From: Streptomyces sp. WMMC940
GTDB taxonomy: Bacteria; Actinomycetota; Actinomycetes; Streptomycetales; Streptomycetaceae
Assembly: GCF_027460265.1 (NCBI RefSeq)
Contig: NZ_JAPZBC010000001.1
Location: 5,498,001-5,562,000, forward strand
Reading direction: 5' to 3'
DNA: 64,000 nt
Numbering within the stretch: the stretch's first letter is position 1; every line of letters begins with the position of its first letter. Shown here in pieces: positions 7,799 to 16,232 of this stretch. Both the position numbers and the translations under genes were made by a program. Under the pieces are notes generated by a model. The model ran no database searches. It had not been told where the DNA came from and saw only the letters and a list, made by a program, of their open reading frames with translations.

Positions 7799-8929
7799 GT
7801 GATCGATCAACGAGGAGCTCAGGCGGCGGGGGAGGCGACGTTTGTCGGCTTCGAGTACATTTTTCCTGCCATCAGGGGAGTTCAGGCGGGACGAGAGTTC
7901 TTCGTTTCGATGTGCCCACTCCGGCTGATCCCTAAGATCTTCGTCTTCGATGACGATGAGATCGCCCCAGAAGTCCGCGCGCAGCGCGTACTCAACAAGG
8001 GCAGGTTGCCGGCGCTGACTCGGTACATTCTGGACAATCCAGATGATTACGTTTTCAGTGCGCTCACCGCCTCGATCGATGGCGAGATCACCTTTGAGGG
8101 CATTGCGAGTGAGGGCGCTGGGATGCGCGCCGGACAGATCCGCGTTCCGATGGCCGCGCGCTTCTTGATCAACGATGGGCAGCACCGCCGCGCTGCCATC
8201 GAGCTCGCGCTCAAAGAGAACCCGGACCTGGGAGACGAGACGATCGCCGTCGTTTTCTTCCACGACGCGGGTCTGGGGCGTTCCCAGCAGATGTTCGCCG
8301 ACCTGAACCGGCACGCCGTGCGCCCGTCGCGCTCGATCGGCGTGCTCTACGACCAGCGTGACGACCTTGCCGGCCTGACCCGGCTACTGGCCCTGAAGTC
8401 CTCGGTGTTCAAGCAACACGTCGAAATGGAGAGCAGCACGCTGTCCGCGCGTTCGCGCAAGCTGTTCACGCTCAGCGCCCTGCACTCGGGCAATCAGTCC
8501 TTGCTCCAAGGGCTGGAGCTGAAACGTGACGAGGCAGCCGTACTGGCCCAGGCGTTCTGGGAATACGTTGACACGCTCATCCCCGAGTGGGCGATGGTCC
8601 GCGATCGCCGCATGACCGCTCCCGACGTGCGTCAGAACTACATTCACAGCCACGGCATCGCCTTGCACGCACTGGGACGTGTCGGCAACAGCTTGTTGCG
8701 TGAATCCGTCGACGCCACCGTGTGGCAACCGCGTTTGAAAAAGCTTGGCGGGGTCGACTGGTCCCGTACCAATACCGACTGGGAGGGCCGCGCGATCATT
8801 GGTGGCCGGGTCTCCAAGAGCCACGCCCAGGTCACTTTGACCGTGACCTACCTTCGCCGCATGCTGAAGCTCAGGCTCAGCCCTGAAGAGCAACGCGCCG
8901 AAGATGCTTATCAGCGAGGAGAGTCATGA
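7799..8929 (+). CDS. dndB: DndB, DGQHR-domain regulator of the dnd operon
   Basis: A 376-residue protein with the family signature DGQHR at 126-130 (FLINDGQHRRAA) and the conserved N-terminal FPAIRGVQAGREFFVSMCP. DndB is not required for sulfur insertion but affects modification frequency and represses the operon. GTG 7799 is the only start between the operator and the conserved N-terminus. There is no ribosome site and a -10-like box sits 7 nt upstream, suggesting a leaderless message. It overlaps dndC by ATGA. Confidence 0.92.
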   Translation: MIDQRGAQAAGEATFVGFEYIFPAIRGVQAGREFFVSMCPLRLIPKIFVFDDDEIAPEVRAQRVLNKGRLPALTRYILDNPDDYVFSALTASIDGEITFEGIASEGAGMRAGQIRVPMAARFLINDGQHRRAAIELALKENPDLGDETIAVVFFHDAGLGRSQQMFADLNRHAVRPSRSIGVLYDQRDDLAGLTRLLALKSSVFKQHVEMESSTLSARSRKLFTLSALHSGNQSLLQGLELKRDEAAVLAQAFWEYVDTLIPEWAMVRDRRMTAPDVRQNYIHSHGIALHALGRVGNSLLRESVDATVWQPRLKKLGGVDWSRTNTDWEGRAIIGGRVSKSHAQVTLTVTYLRRMLKLRLSPEEQRAEDAYQRGES

Positions 8930-10431
8930 CTACCGCGACCCGACGAGTTGTGCCCTTCGAGGGCAGCAGTCTCGCGCAGGTGACCGCCGACCTCAAGGAG
9001 GAGATCCGCGAGCTCTATACCGCGGACGAGGTGCCCTGGGTGATTGGCTACAGCGGGGGCAAAGACTCCACTGCCACCCTGCAACTGGTGTGGCTGGCCC
9101 TCCAGGAACTGCCGGCCGAGCAGCGCACGAAGACCGTCTACGTCATCAGCACCGACACCTTGGTGGAGAACCCGGTTGTTGCCTCGTGGGTGAGCCAGTC
9201 CCTGGAGACCATGCGACAGGCGGCAGTCGAGCAGCAGTTGCCGATCGAGCCGAACCGCCTCACCCCCAAGGTCCAGGACACTTTCTGGGTGAACCTGATC
9301 GGGCGCGGCTACCCGGCGCCGCGCCCGAAATTCCGCTGGTGCACCGAGCGTATGAAGATCCGACCGTCAAACACCTTCATCCGCAAGGTGGTCCGTCGGC
9401 ACGGCGAGGCCATCCTGGTGCTCGGTATCCGAAAGCAGGAGAGCCAGGCCCGGGCCCGGGCCATGGCCAAGCACGAGAAGCGCCGGGTACAGGAGCGCCT
9501 GTCCCCCAACGGCAACCTACCCAACTCGCTCGTCTACAGCCCGATCGAGGACTGGTCCAACGACGAGGTATGGACCTTCCTCATGCAGCAGCCCAACCCT
9601 TGGGGGCACCCCAACAAGGACCTGCTGACCATGTACCAGAGCGCCACAGAGGACCAAGAGTGCCCACTGGTAGTGGACGACTCAACGCCTTCCTGCGGCG
9701 ACAGCCGCTTCGGCTGCTGGACCTGCACGCTCGTGGACCAGGACAAGTCCATGGCTGCCATGGTCAATAGTGGCGAGGAGATGGTGTGGATGGAACCGCT
9801 CCTGAAGTTGCGCGACAAGCTGGATGTCAGCGGTGAAGAGGAGCACCAGCTCCGGGACTTCCGCAAGATGAACGGCAGTATCCAACTGTTCGGCGAGCGC
9901 ATCGTCCATGGCCCCTACACCCAGAAGGCTCGTGAGGACTGGCTGCGGCAGCTCCTCAAAGCCCAGTCTCGTGTACGGGCAGACGCCCCCGAGTACATCC
10001 GCGGGATTGAGCTGATCACGACGGAGGAACTTCACGAGATTCGACGCCTATGGGTCTTCGAGAAGCACGAGGTCGAGGACTCCCTGCCGCGCATCTACAA
10101 GGAAGAGACCGGTGAGGACTTCCCCGGCCGCCCGCTCGACGAGCACCTTGTCCTGGGCGCCGGCGAGATCGACTTGCTGCGCGAGGTATGTGATGGCGAC
10201 GACCTGCTGTTCACCACCGCCCGCGAACTGCTCGAGGTGGAGCGCAAGTTCCGCACCATGACGCGCCGCTCGGGTCTGTTCGAAGCCCTGGAGAAGACGG
10301 TCAAGCGTGGCTTCTTCGAGGACAAGGCCGACGCGCATGCCTATGCGCTCAAAAAGAAGCAGTTGAACGAAGAGATCGCTGACCGCCTGCCCCTGATCGA
10401 GGACGAAGACTCCGCCGATGCTCCTGCGTAA
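8926..10431 (+). CDS. dndC: DndC, PAPS-reductase-like Fe-S protein of phosphorothioation
   Basis: A 501-residue protein with an ATP pyrophosphatase P-loop SGGKDS at 43-48 and cysteines suited to a 4Fe-4S cluster (Cys246, Cys257, Cys264, Cys267 in CGDSRFGCWTC). In the Dnd pathway it activates the DNA backbone or carries sulfur using ATP, acting with DndD and DndE. FRWCTERMK (Cys139) matches PAPS-reductase relatives. It starts inside the dndB stop (ATGA) and overlaps dndD by 14 bp, so the three are translated together. Confidence 0.93.
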   Translation: MTTATRRVVPFEGSSLAQVTADLKEEIRELYTADEVPWVIGYSGGKDSTATLQLVWLALQELPAEQRTKTVYVISTDTLVENPVVASWVSQSLETMRQAAVEQQLPIEPNRLTPKVQDTFWVNLIGRGYPAPRPKFRWCTERMKIRPSNTFIRKVVRRHGEAILVLGIRKQESQARARAMAKHEKRRVQERLSPNGNLPNSLVYSPIEDWSNDEVWTFLMQQPNPWGHPNKDLLTMYQSATEDQECPLVVDDSTPSCGDSRFGCWTCTLVDQDKSMAAMVNSGEEMVWMEPLLKLRDKLDVSGEEEHQLRDFRKMNGSIQLFGERIVHGPYTQKAREDWLRQLLKAQSRVRADAPEYIRGIELITTEELHEIRRLWVFEKHEVEDSLPRIYKEETGEDFPGRPLDEHLVLGAGEIDLLREVCDGDDLLFTTARELLEVERKFRTMTRRSGLFEALEKTVKRGFFEDKADAHAYALKKKQLNEEIADRLPLIEDEDSADAPA

Positions 10432-12409
10432 CATCACCCTGCACGACTTTGGGGCCTACCGGGGCGAGCAGTCTCTCGACCTCACCACGACCCCCGGCCG
10501 GCCGATCGTACTGATCGGCGGTATGAACGGCTGTGGCAAAACAACCCTGTTGGATGCCCTGCAGTTGGTTCTGTACGGACCCCGCGCCCGCTGCAGCGGG
10601 CGCGGCAACCGCCCGTACGAGACTTATCTGCGAGAGTGCATCAACCGCCAGGCCGACCCCACCACCGGTGCCGAGATCAAGCTTGAGTTCGCCATCACGG
10701 TCGAGGGCGAGGAACGCGTCTACAAGGTCTGCCGCAAGTGGGCGACTAGCGGAAAGACCTTGCACGAGTACGTCAATGTGCTCGTCGACGGCAACTTCAG
10801 CAAGGCCATCAGCGAAAGCTGGGCCGACCACGTGGAGGACCTGCTTCCCCTGGAGATTGGGTCCCTCTTCTTCTTCGACGGAGAGAAGATCGAATCCCTC
10901 GCTGACCCGGACCGCGCCTCTGCTGTCATCGAGTCCGCCGTGCACTCCCTGCTTGGCGTGAACACCGTCCAGCAGTTGCGCACCGACCTGCTTGCGCTGC
11001 AGCGCCGCCAGAAACTCACCGGAGAGGAACAGGAGACGGTCGCCCAGATCCGCGCCCTGGAAGCCAGGCACGACACAATCCAAGAGGAGGTCGACGCCAC
11101 CAACGCAAGGGTCGCCGAGCTGCGGTCACGCCTTGACGCGGCCAAGGTGGTCCTGGACAACGCCGAGTATTCCTTCCAGCAGGACGGCGGAGAGCTCTAC
11201 GAACGCCGCCGTGAACTGGAGAACCGCCGTAAGGACGTGGCCAAGGCCCTCGCGGCCACCGAGGCAGCGCTAGTTGACCTCGCTGCTGGCCCCCTGCCGC
11301 TATTGCTCGTGGGCGACCAGCTCAATGCTGCCCACAAGCAGGCGATTGTCGAACAGCAGGCCGATGAATCGGCCCAAATTCTTGGCGTCCTCGCTGACCG
11401 CGACGGCGACATCCTTGACCGCCTGAATGGGCACCTGTCCACCGATGATCTGCAGGTCTTTCGCGCCCACTTGGAGCGGGACCGCCGTGAGCGCGAGCTC
11501 GCCGGAAGTGCCGAGCGGATTCTCGAGCTCACGCCTGACGGGCACGCCCAGCTAGCAGGCATCGACCAGGTCTTGGCTCACGAGCTTCGACGTGGAAGGG
11601 AATTGCGCGCTCAAGCCGCAGAGCAGGCAGCTACGGCTGAGGCTCTGGACCGGCAGCTGGCTGGCGTCCCGGATGAGAAGCAAATCGCCACCCGGATTGC
11701 CGAGCGGGAACAGGCATTGCGTCGGGTTCACCAGCTGGAGGCAGACCTGGACAGCGCTCTCGCGGCGCACAGCACCAGTAAGAGCCGTCGCGAGGCGCTG
11801 ACCGCCGAGCTGCAACGAGCCCACGAAGCGCGGGTCAAGACCTTGGTCAAGGCCGAGGAAGTGGCACGCGTCATCGCTTACTGCGACCGACAGCGCGCTG
11901 TCCTCGACAAGTTTGGTGCCGCTCTGCTGAATCGGCACATCAACAGGCTCGAAGTCGCGGTCCTGGACAGTTTCTCTAAGCTGATGCGTAAGCGGGGTCT
12001 TGTCAGCGACCTGCGCATTGACACGGACCGTTACCGGCTGACCCTGATCGATACCGATGGCGAGCCTCTCGACCCCGGACGCCTCAGCGCCGGCGAGCGC
12101 CAACTACTGGCGGTTTCCCTGGTGTGGGGTCTCGCCCGTGTCGCTGGCAACTGGCTTCCCAGCGTCATTGACACCCCCCTTGGGCGACTCGACAGTCGGC
12201 ATCGCGAGCACCTGGTAGATCGCTACTTCCCGCACGCCAGCCACCAGGTCCTGCTGCTGTCCACTGATGAGGAGATCGACAAGCGGCTTCTAGGCCGCCT
12301 CAAGTCCTCGCTTGCTCACACCTACACCCTCGTTCACGACGACACCACGTTCACCACATCCGTGCAGCCGGGCTACTGGTGGACCTCCGGAGCAGCGCAT
12401 GTCGCTTGA
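10418..12409 (+). CDS. dndD: DndD, SMC/Rad50-like ATPase
   Basis: A 663-residue ABC-type ATPase. Walker A GGMNGCGKTT lies at 34-43, followed by the DndD-typical FFFDGEKIESL. A long coiled coil spans about 200-500. The ABC signature LSAGERQL lies near 556, and Walker B VIDTPLGRLD near 582. DndD works with DndC and DndE on DNA before sulfur insertion, perhaps nicking or reshaping it. It overlaps both neighbours in the operon. Length and motif order are normal, with no sign of damage. Confidence 0.93.
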   Translation: MLLRNITLHDFGAYRGEQSLDLTTTPGRPIVLIGGMNGCGKTTLLDALQLVLYGPRARCSGRGNRPYETYLRECINRQADPTTGAEIKLEFAITVEGEERVYKVCRKWATSGKTLHEYVNVLVDGNFSKAISESWADHVEDLLPLEIGSLFFFDGEKIESLADPDRASAVIESAVHSLLGVNTVQQLRTDLLALQRRQKLTGEEQETVAQIRALEARHDTIQEEVDATNARVAELRSRLDAAKVVLDNAEYSFQQDGGELYERRRELENRRKDVAKALAATEAALVDLAAGPLPLLLVGDQLNAAHKQAIVEQQADESAQILGVLADRDGDILDRLNGHLSTDDLQVFRAHLERDRRERELAGSAERILELTPDGHAQLAGIDQVLAHELRRGRELRAQAAEQAATAEALDRQLAGVPDEKQIATRIAEREQALRRVHQLEADLDSALAAHSTSKSRREALTAELQRAHEARVKTLVKAEEVARVIAYCDRQRAVLDKFGAALLNRHINRLEVAVLDSFSKLMRKRGLVSDLRIDTDRYRLTLIDTDGEPLDPGRLSAGERQLLAVSLVWGLARVAGNWLPSVIDTPLGRLDSRHREHLVDRYFPHASHQVLLLSTDEEIDKRLLGRLKSSLAHTYTLVHDDTTFTTSVQPGYWWTSGAAHVA

Positions 12410-12776
12410 GATCATCCGCCTGTCCCAGACAGCGCGTGACCAGCTGGTCTGGCTCAAGCGCACCACCGGGATCAAGAACTGGAACGTCCTCTGCCGGTGG
12501 GCGCTGGCCATGTCCCTGCGTGAGCCCTCTACCCCGCTGGTCAAAGAGATCATCACGGACTCAAACGTCGAGATGTCCTGGAAGACCTTCGCGGGCACGT
12601 ACGGCGACATCTACCTAGCACTGCTGCGGCAGCGCTGCGCGGTCGACGGTGAACCGCTGACGGACGAGTCCCTGAGTCGAGCGCTGACGATCCATCTGCA
12701 CCGCGGCATCGGCTACCTCGCTGGTAATCAGGAGATCCGCACAATCCGCGAGCTCGTGGGCTCGGCCTGCGAGTAG
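12399..12776 (+). CDS. dndE: DndE, DNA-binding protein of phosphorothioation
   Basis: A 125-residue basic protein, the usual DndE size, with family features MSLEIIRLSQTARDQLVWLK and WNVLCRWALAMSL. DndE binds nicked DNA as a tetramer and is needed for modification. The ATG at 12399 lies 11 bp inside dndD, continuing the overlapping operon. It is the last gene before the terminator at 12803-12845. Confidence 0.9.
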   Translation: MSLEIIRLSQTARDQLVWLKRTTGIKNWNVLCRWALAMSLREPSTPLVKEIITDSNVEMSWKTFAGTYGDIYLALLRQRCAVDGEPLTDESLSRALTIHLHRGIGYLAGNQEIRTIRELVGSACE

Positions 12777-12802
12777 GCGACCACCCGCGAAGCGTAGGAG
12801 TC

Positions 12803-12845
12803 GGCCCAGGGCACAAGGCGGCGCCACCGCCTTGTGCCCTGGGCC
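12803..12845 (+). terminator. Intrinsic terminator of dndBCDE
   Basis: A perfect 19-bp stem (12803-12821 with 12827-12845), a 5-nt loop, then AACCGTTTTT. It is placed 26 bp after dndE. Confidence 0.9.
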
Positions 12846-13087
12846 AACCGTTTTTGGAGCGAAGCTCGCGTACCCGATACAGCTGTGTTCTGGCACACCT
12901 GCCGAGCTGCGCTGCGACTTCTTCGAACGCTGCGCCGCAGGGGAACCTTCTGGCAGGGACCCGCGTGTGTCAGTGGCATGCCCTACGCTAATTTTTCACA
13001 AAGGGCCGCAGGCGCAAGTTGCGGGGACGCCGTCGCGTCCGGGGAGAGGGTTGGTCGCGAGTGCATAGATGCTGCAAGATCTTTTGT

Positions 13088-13129
13088 CGCGCTCTGGTCA
13101 GGAGCCAGCAGGCTGCTGACCAGAGCGCG
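13088..13129. promoter_or_regulatory. Perfect 14-bp palindrome before the second operon
   Basis: Arms 13088-13101 and 13116-13129 (CGCGCTCTGGTCAG and its complement) are separated by 14 nt and end 65 bp before the next start. No T-run follows, so an operator is as likely as a terminator. Confidence 0.5.
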
Positions 13130-13194
13130 GTCAGACTGCCTGGGGCTCATGAGCAGCGCCCCCCGATGGCTCCTTTCGTAGGGGAACGCCAGCT

Positions 13195-13914
13195 GTGACC
13201 AATGCTCTCTCGCACAGCCGCTACTCAATGTTGGACGTCGATCAAGCGCCTGAGACTCCTGGGCTGTACGCCTGGTATGTCAGTTTCCGAGCCGGTCCGC
13301 ATGACTGGAAGATGAAGCCCAGCCCGGAGGGCGATCAAGCGATCGAGGGCTTCTTGCGGCTGCTCAGAAAGTACGCCGGCTACTACGAGCCGCTCCCTAT
13401 CGCCCTGCGGGGGCGTGGCTCCTACGGCGCCGCGTGGGAAGGCGAACTCCAGCTCGACACGCCCCTGCACGATCCGGATGAGGCAAGCAACGACACCGCT
13501 GTGGAAGAGGACAAGCGCCTAGAGATACTCATGGATTCCTTGGACAGCGAGGAAAGACGTCGAGTGATGGCCACCATCTTGGAGATAGCGTCCCCGGTGT
13601 TCTCCTCGCCGCTGTACATAGGTGTCGCCGAGAATCTGCGCGAGCGCCTACGCACCCATCGCCGCGACTTCACCAAGGCGTACGACTGGCTGCGTGAACA
13701 CCCTGAGGATGCGGAGACCGTCCGTGCGAAGGGAAGGACGTTCGGCGCGCGGGCAGCCGCTCGCAACATGGCCATGGGCCACCTCGAAGCCTGGGTCATC
13801 GACCTAGGTGATCAAGCAGACGACGCTGTGACCATCAAGCACCTGCGAAACACCGCAGAGTCAGCCGAATGGCTGCTCCACCGGCTGTACGCGCCGATTC
13901 TCGGAAGGCAGTAG
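13195..13914 (+). CDS. GIY-YIG-like nuclease-domain protein
   Basis: A 239-residue protein. It has the two signature elements of the GIY-YIG fold, widely spaced: PGLYAWYVSF (22-31) and PLYIGVAENLRERLRTH (about 139-155). It ends NTAESAEWLLHRLYAPILG, like other GIY-YIG-related proteins. About 110 residues lie between the two strands, longer than in the minimal nuclease. GTG 13195 has an upstream AGGGGA. It is the first gene of the second operon and ends 6 bp before the DGQHR gene. DNA cleavage is inferred from the fold; catalytic Arg and Glu assignments are uncertain. Confidence 0.65.
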   Translation: MTNALSHSRYSMLDVDQAPETPGLYAWYVSFRAGPHDWKMKPSPEGDQAIEGFLRLLRKYAGYYEPLPIALRGRGSYGAAWEGELQLDTPLHDPDEASNDTAVEEDKRLEILMDSLDSEERRRVMATILEIASPVFSSPLYIGVAENLRERLRTHRRDFTKAYDWLREHPEDAETVRAKGRTFGARAAARNMAMGHLEAWVIDLGDQADDAVTIKHLRNTAESAEWLLHRLYAPILGRQ

Positions 13915-13920
13915 GACACG

Positions 13921-16149
13921 ATGTTCGGCTCAGGAACCAAGCTCACGTTCCGTGACTACGTCCAGGGGACGTGGGGCACCTTCGCCACGCCGGCCGGCCG
14001 GGTGGACTACATCATGACCAAGGCTCGGCTCGGCGAGGTGACCGACGATCCCGAGCGCCAGCTCACCAAGAGCCTTGCACCTGTCCGTGAGGTCATGGAA
14101 GCCGGGGATCTGGACTTCAACCAGCTTCTGCAGCGTGACCTGGACGACCACCGGGTCGCGGTCAAGCTCATCCCCTACCTGCTGGATCTCAAGCCCACCG
14201 GCCCGGCGTTCTTCCCACCGATCGTCGCGGTCCTGTTGCCCTTCCGTGGCAAGCGTCCCTCGTTCTTCGAGCCGCTGGGCCAGCAGAAGGTGGTCCCGGA
14301 TGACGGCGCTCGCTGGCAGCAAGAGCAGGCAGGGACGTCTTTCCGGGTCCAGCGACTGGTCGGGGACGACGACCGCCTCCACCCGGCGAGTGTCGGCAAG
14401 CTGTGGTGGAACAAGACCGAGTCTCAGCTCGTGGTCCTCGATGGCCAGCACCGCGCGATGGCGCTTCTGGCGGTGGAGCGCACCATGACCAAGAGCTGGC
14501 AGGACTCCGGTGGCGCACGCTTCCGTTCCTTCTACGAGAATCAAGTCACCCAGGCCCTCCACGACTTTGGCAATGTGGATCTGAGCCGCATCGAAGTTCC
14601 GGTGACCGTGTGTTGGTTCCCCGAAGAGACTGGCGAGGATGCAAAGCCGCATGAGGCGGCACGCAAGCTCTTTGTCGACGTCAACAAGGAAGCACGTCCG
14701 CCCTCCGACTCGCGGATCATCCTGCTGTCGGATGCTGAACTGAGCAACGTGCTGACCCGCCGTATGCTCAGTGAGCTGCGCAACGACACCAGCGACTCCC
14801 TGTTGCCCATTTACGCGGTCGAGTACGACAACCCGGAGGTGAACTCCACCCGGCCGGCCCGGTGGTCTGTACTGACCAATATCCACCTCCTCAAGTTCGC
14901 GGTCGACCGTTGCGTTTTCGGCCCTCCCAAATACCTGAACAACGTCGCACAGAAGATCGGAGGTCGACTCAGCCAGACCGAGCTGGACACGTTCATGCAG
15001 AGGCAGCTGGACCTCACCAGCCTCTTCCCGGACCAGTTTGAGGACGGCGGCTTCACTTACCAGCGGGAAAAGATCGGCAACACTGAGTTCCCGCTGGGGC
15101 GGATGGACGTCATCAGCGATCGGTTCGCCGCAACTTGGGGTCGGGCCATCCTCACCCTGCTCTCACGGACGGCCCCTTACGCTGCTCACGCCAAGGCGTT
15201 GACGCAGTCGAAGGACGACTGGCACATCGACGACACCGGACTGACGCTCGCTCACGATGCCCTGTTCAGTGGGGTGGGTGTGTTTTGGACGCTGCGCGAC
15301 AGCTACGAGCATTACCTGGAGAAGAAGGCCGCAGGCCTGAAGGCGACGAAATCCGATGTAATCCGCGCTTGGGAAGCGCTGAAGGGCCGCGAGGAGACCT
15401 TCGAGACTTACCGGGCGCGGGCGTATCTGGATTCCGGTCGCACCGCCGCGCTCAAACAGTCGAAAGCTGCCTACGCAGTGTTCAACACACATGCTTGCCA
15501 GTTGGGCATGGTGATGACTCTCGGGTCACTGTGGGAACTGCGCAAGGAACAGTCAGACGGTGTCGACATCAATGAGCTCCCGCAGTTCGCGGACGCTCTG
15601 GTGACGGCGTGGAACGCCTACTTCGCCCTGGAGCAGGGGAAGGCCAAGGACCGCAGGCTTGCGTTCAACAAGAACGAGGTCAGCCACCCCTTGAACCAGA
15701 TCGCCAATATGGACACTCCGCAGGCGGTCTACTTCCGGTACTTCTGGCTTCAGGTACTGGACACGCCCGAGGCATGGGCGCACGTTGCTCCGTGGTTCGT
15801 GAACCGGACAGCGTTCGAGAACATGCTCAGCACTGCGCGTGGCCTTTACCTGGAGCTGTGTCAAGACCAGCAGTTCAAGGCGCTCAAGACCAACAGGCCC
15901 GGAGTCGTCGACGCGAAGCTACGGCCAGAGGCAGAGAAGGTAGCCCGAACAGCGTTGGGACGTGCACTCAAGGAGTGGTTCTACGGCACCGACGAGCCGT
16001 ACACGAGCTGGCTGGCTCAGTTCGCCCAGGAAGGAGTCCCCACGCAGCAGCCGGACGACGCTGCCGGCGATGCCGAGGACCCCGCGGGAAGCGCAGAGGG
16101 AGCCGAGGACGAGCCGGTGACCAGTGTGGACGACCTGCTTGGTGAGTGA
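13921..16149 (+). CDS. Large DGQHR-domain (DndB-like) protein
   Basis: A 742-residue protein with DGQHR at 174-178 (LVVLDGQHRAMALL) and LFVDVNKEARPPSDSR, the pattern shared with DndB in which Asn follows the DGQHR domain. It is twice the length of DndB, with an extra helical C-terminal half and an acidic tail ending PVTSVDDLLGE. DGQHR proteins occur in DNA modification and mobile-element loci. This one may recognise modified DNA or regulate the module, but no function is proven. It follows the GIY-YIG gene closely. Confidence 0.75.
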   Translation: MFGSGTKLTFRDYVQGTWGTFATPAGRVDYIMTKARLGEVTDDPERQLTKSLAPVREVMEAGDLDFNQLLQRDLDDHRVAVKLIPYLLDLKPTGPAFFPPIVAVLLPFRGKRPSFFEPLGQQKVVPDDGARWQQEQAGTSFRVQRLVGDDDRLHPASVGKLWWNKTESQLVVLDGQHRAMALLAVERTMTKSWQDSGGARFRSFYENQVTQALHDFGNVDLSRIEVPVTVCWFPEETGEDAKPHEAARKLFVDVNKEARPPSDSRIILLSDAELSNVLTRRMLSELRNDTSDSLLPIYAVEYDNPEVNSTRPARWSVLTNIHLLKFAVDRCVFGPPKYLNNVAQKIGGRLSQTELDTFMQRQLDLTSLFPDQFEDGGFTYQREKIGNTEFPLGRMDVISDRFAATWGRAILTLLSRTAPYAAHAKALTQSKDDWHIDDTGLTLAHDALFSGVGVFWTLRDSYEHYLEKKAAGLKATKSDVIRAWEALKGREETFETYRARAYLDSGRTAALKQSKAAYAVFNTHACQLGMVMTLGSLWELRKEQSDGVDINELPQFADALVTAWNAYFALEQGKAKDRRLAFNKNEVSHPLNQIANMDTPQAVYFRYFWLQVLDTPEAWAHVAPWFVNRTAFENMLSTARGLYLELCQDQQFKALKTNRPGVVDAKLRPEAEKVARTALGRALKEWFYGTDEPYTSWLAQFAQEGVPTQQPDDAAGDAEDPAGSAEGAEDEPVTSVDDLLGE

Positions 16150-16232
16150 GCCGCGGTTCGGTGGCGGGGGCCATTTTAGCCTTCGCCGCCGACTCCGGTA
16201 GATGTTCCACTGGCACGTAAGAGGTAGGAAAG

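Larger units (their letters stand above)
12777..13194. other. Intergenic region between the dnd operon and the second operon
   Basis: A 418-bp stretch without a supportable gene. It contains the strong terminator (12803-12845) and a second perfect palindrome (13088-13129), and should hold the promoter of the downstream operon. Confidence 0.65.
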
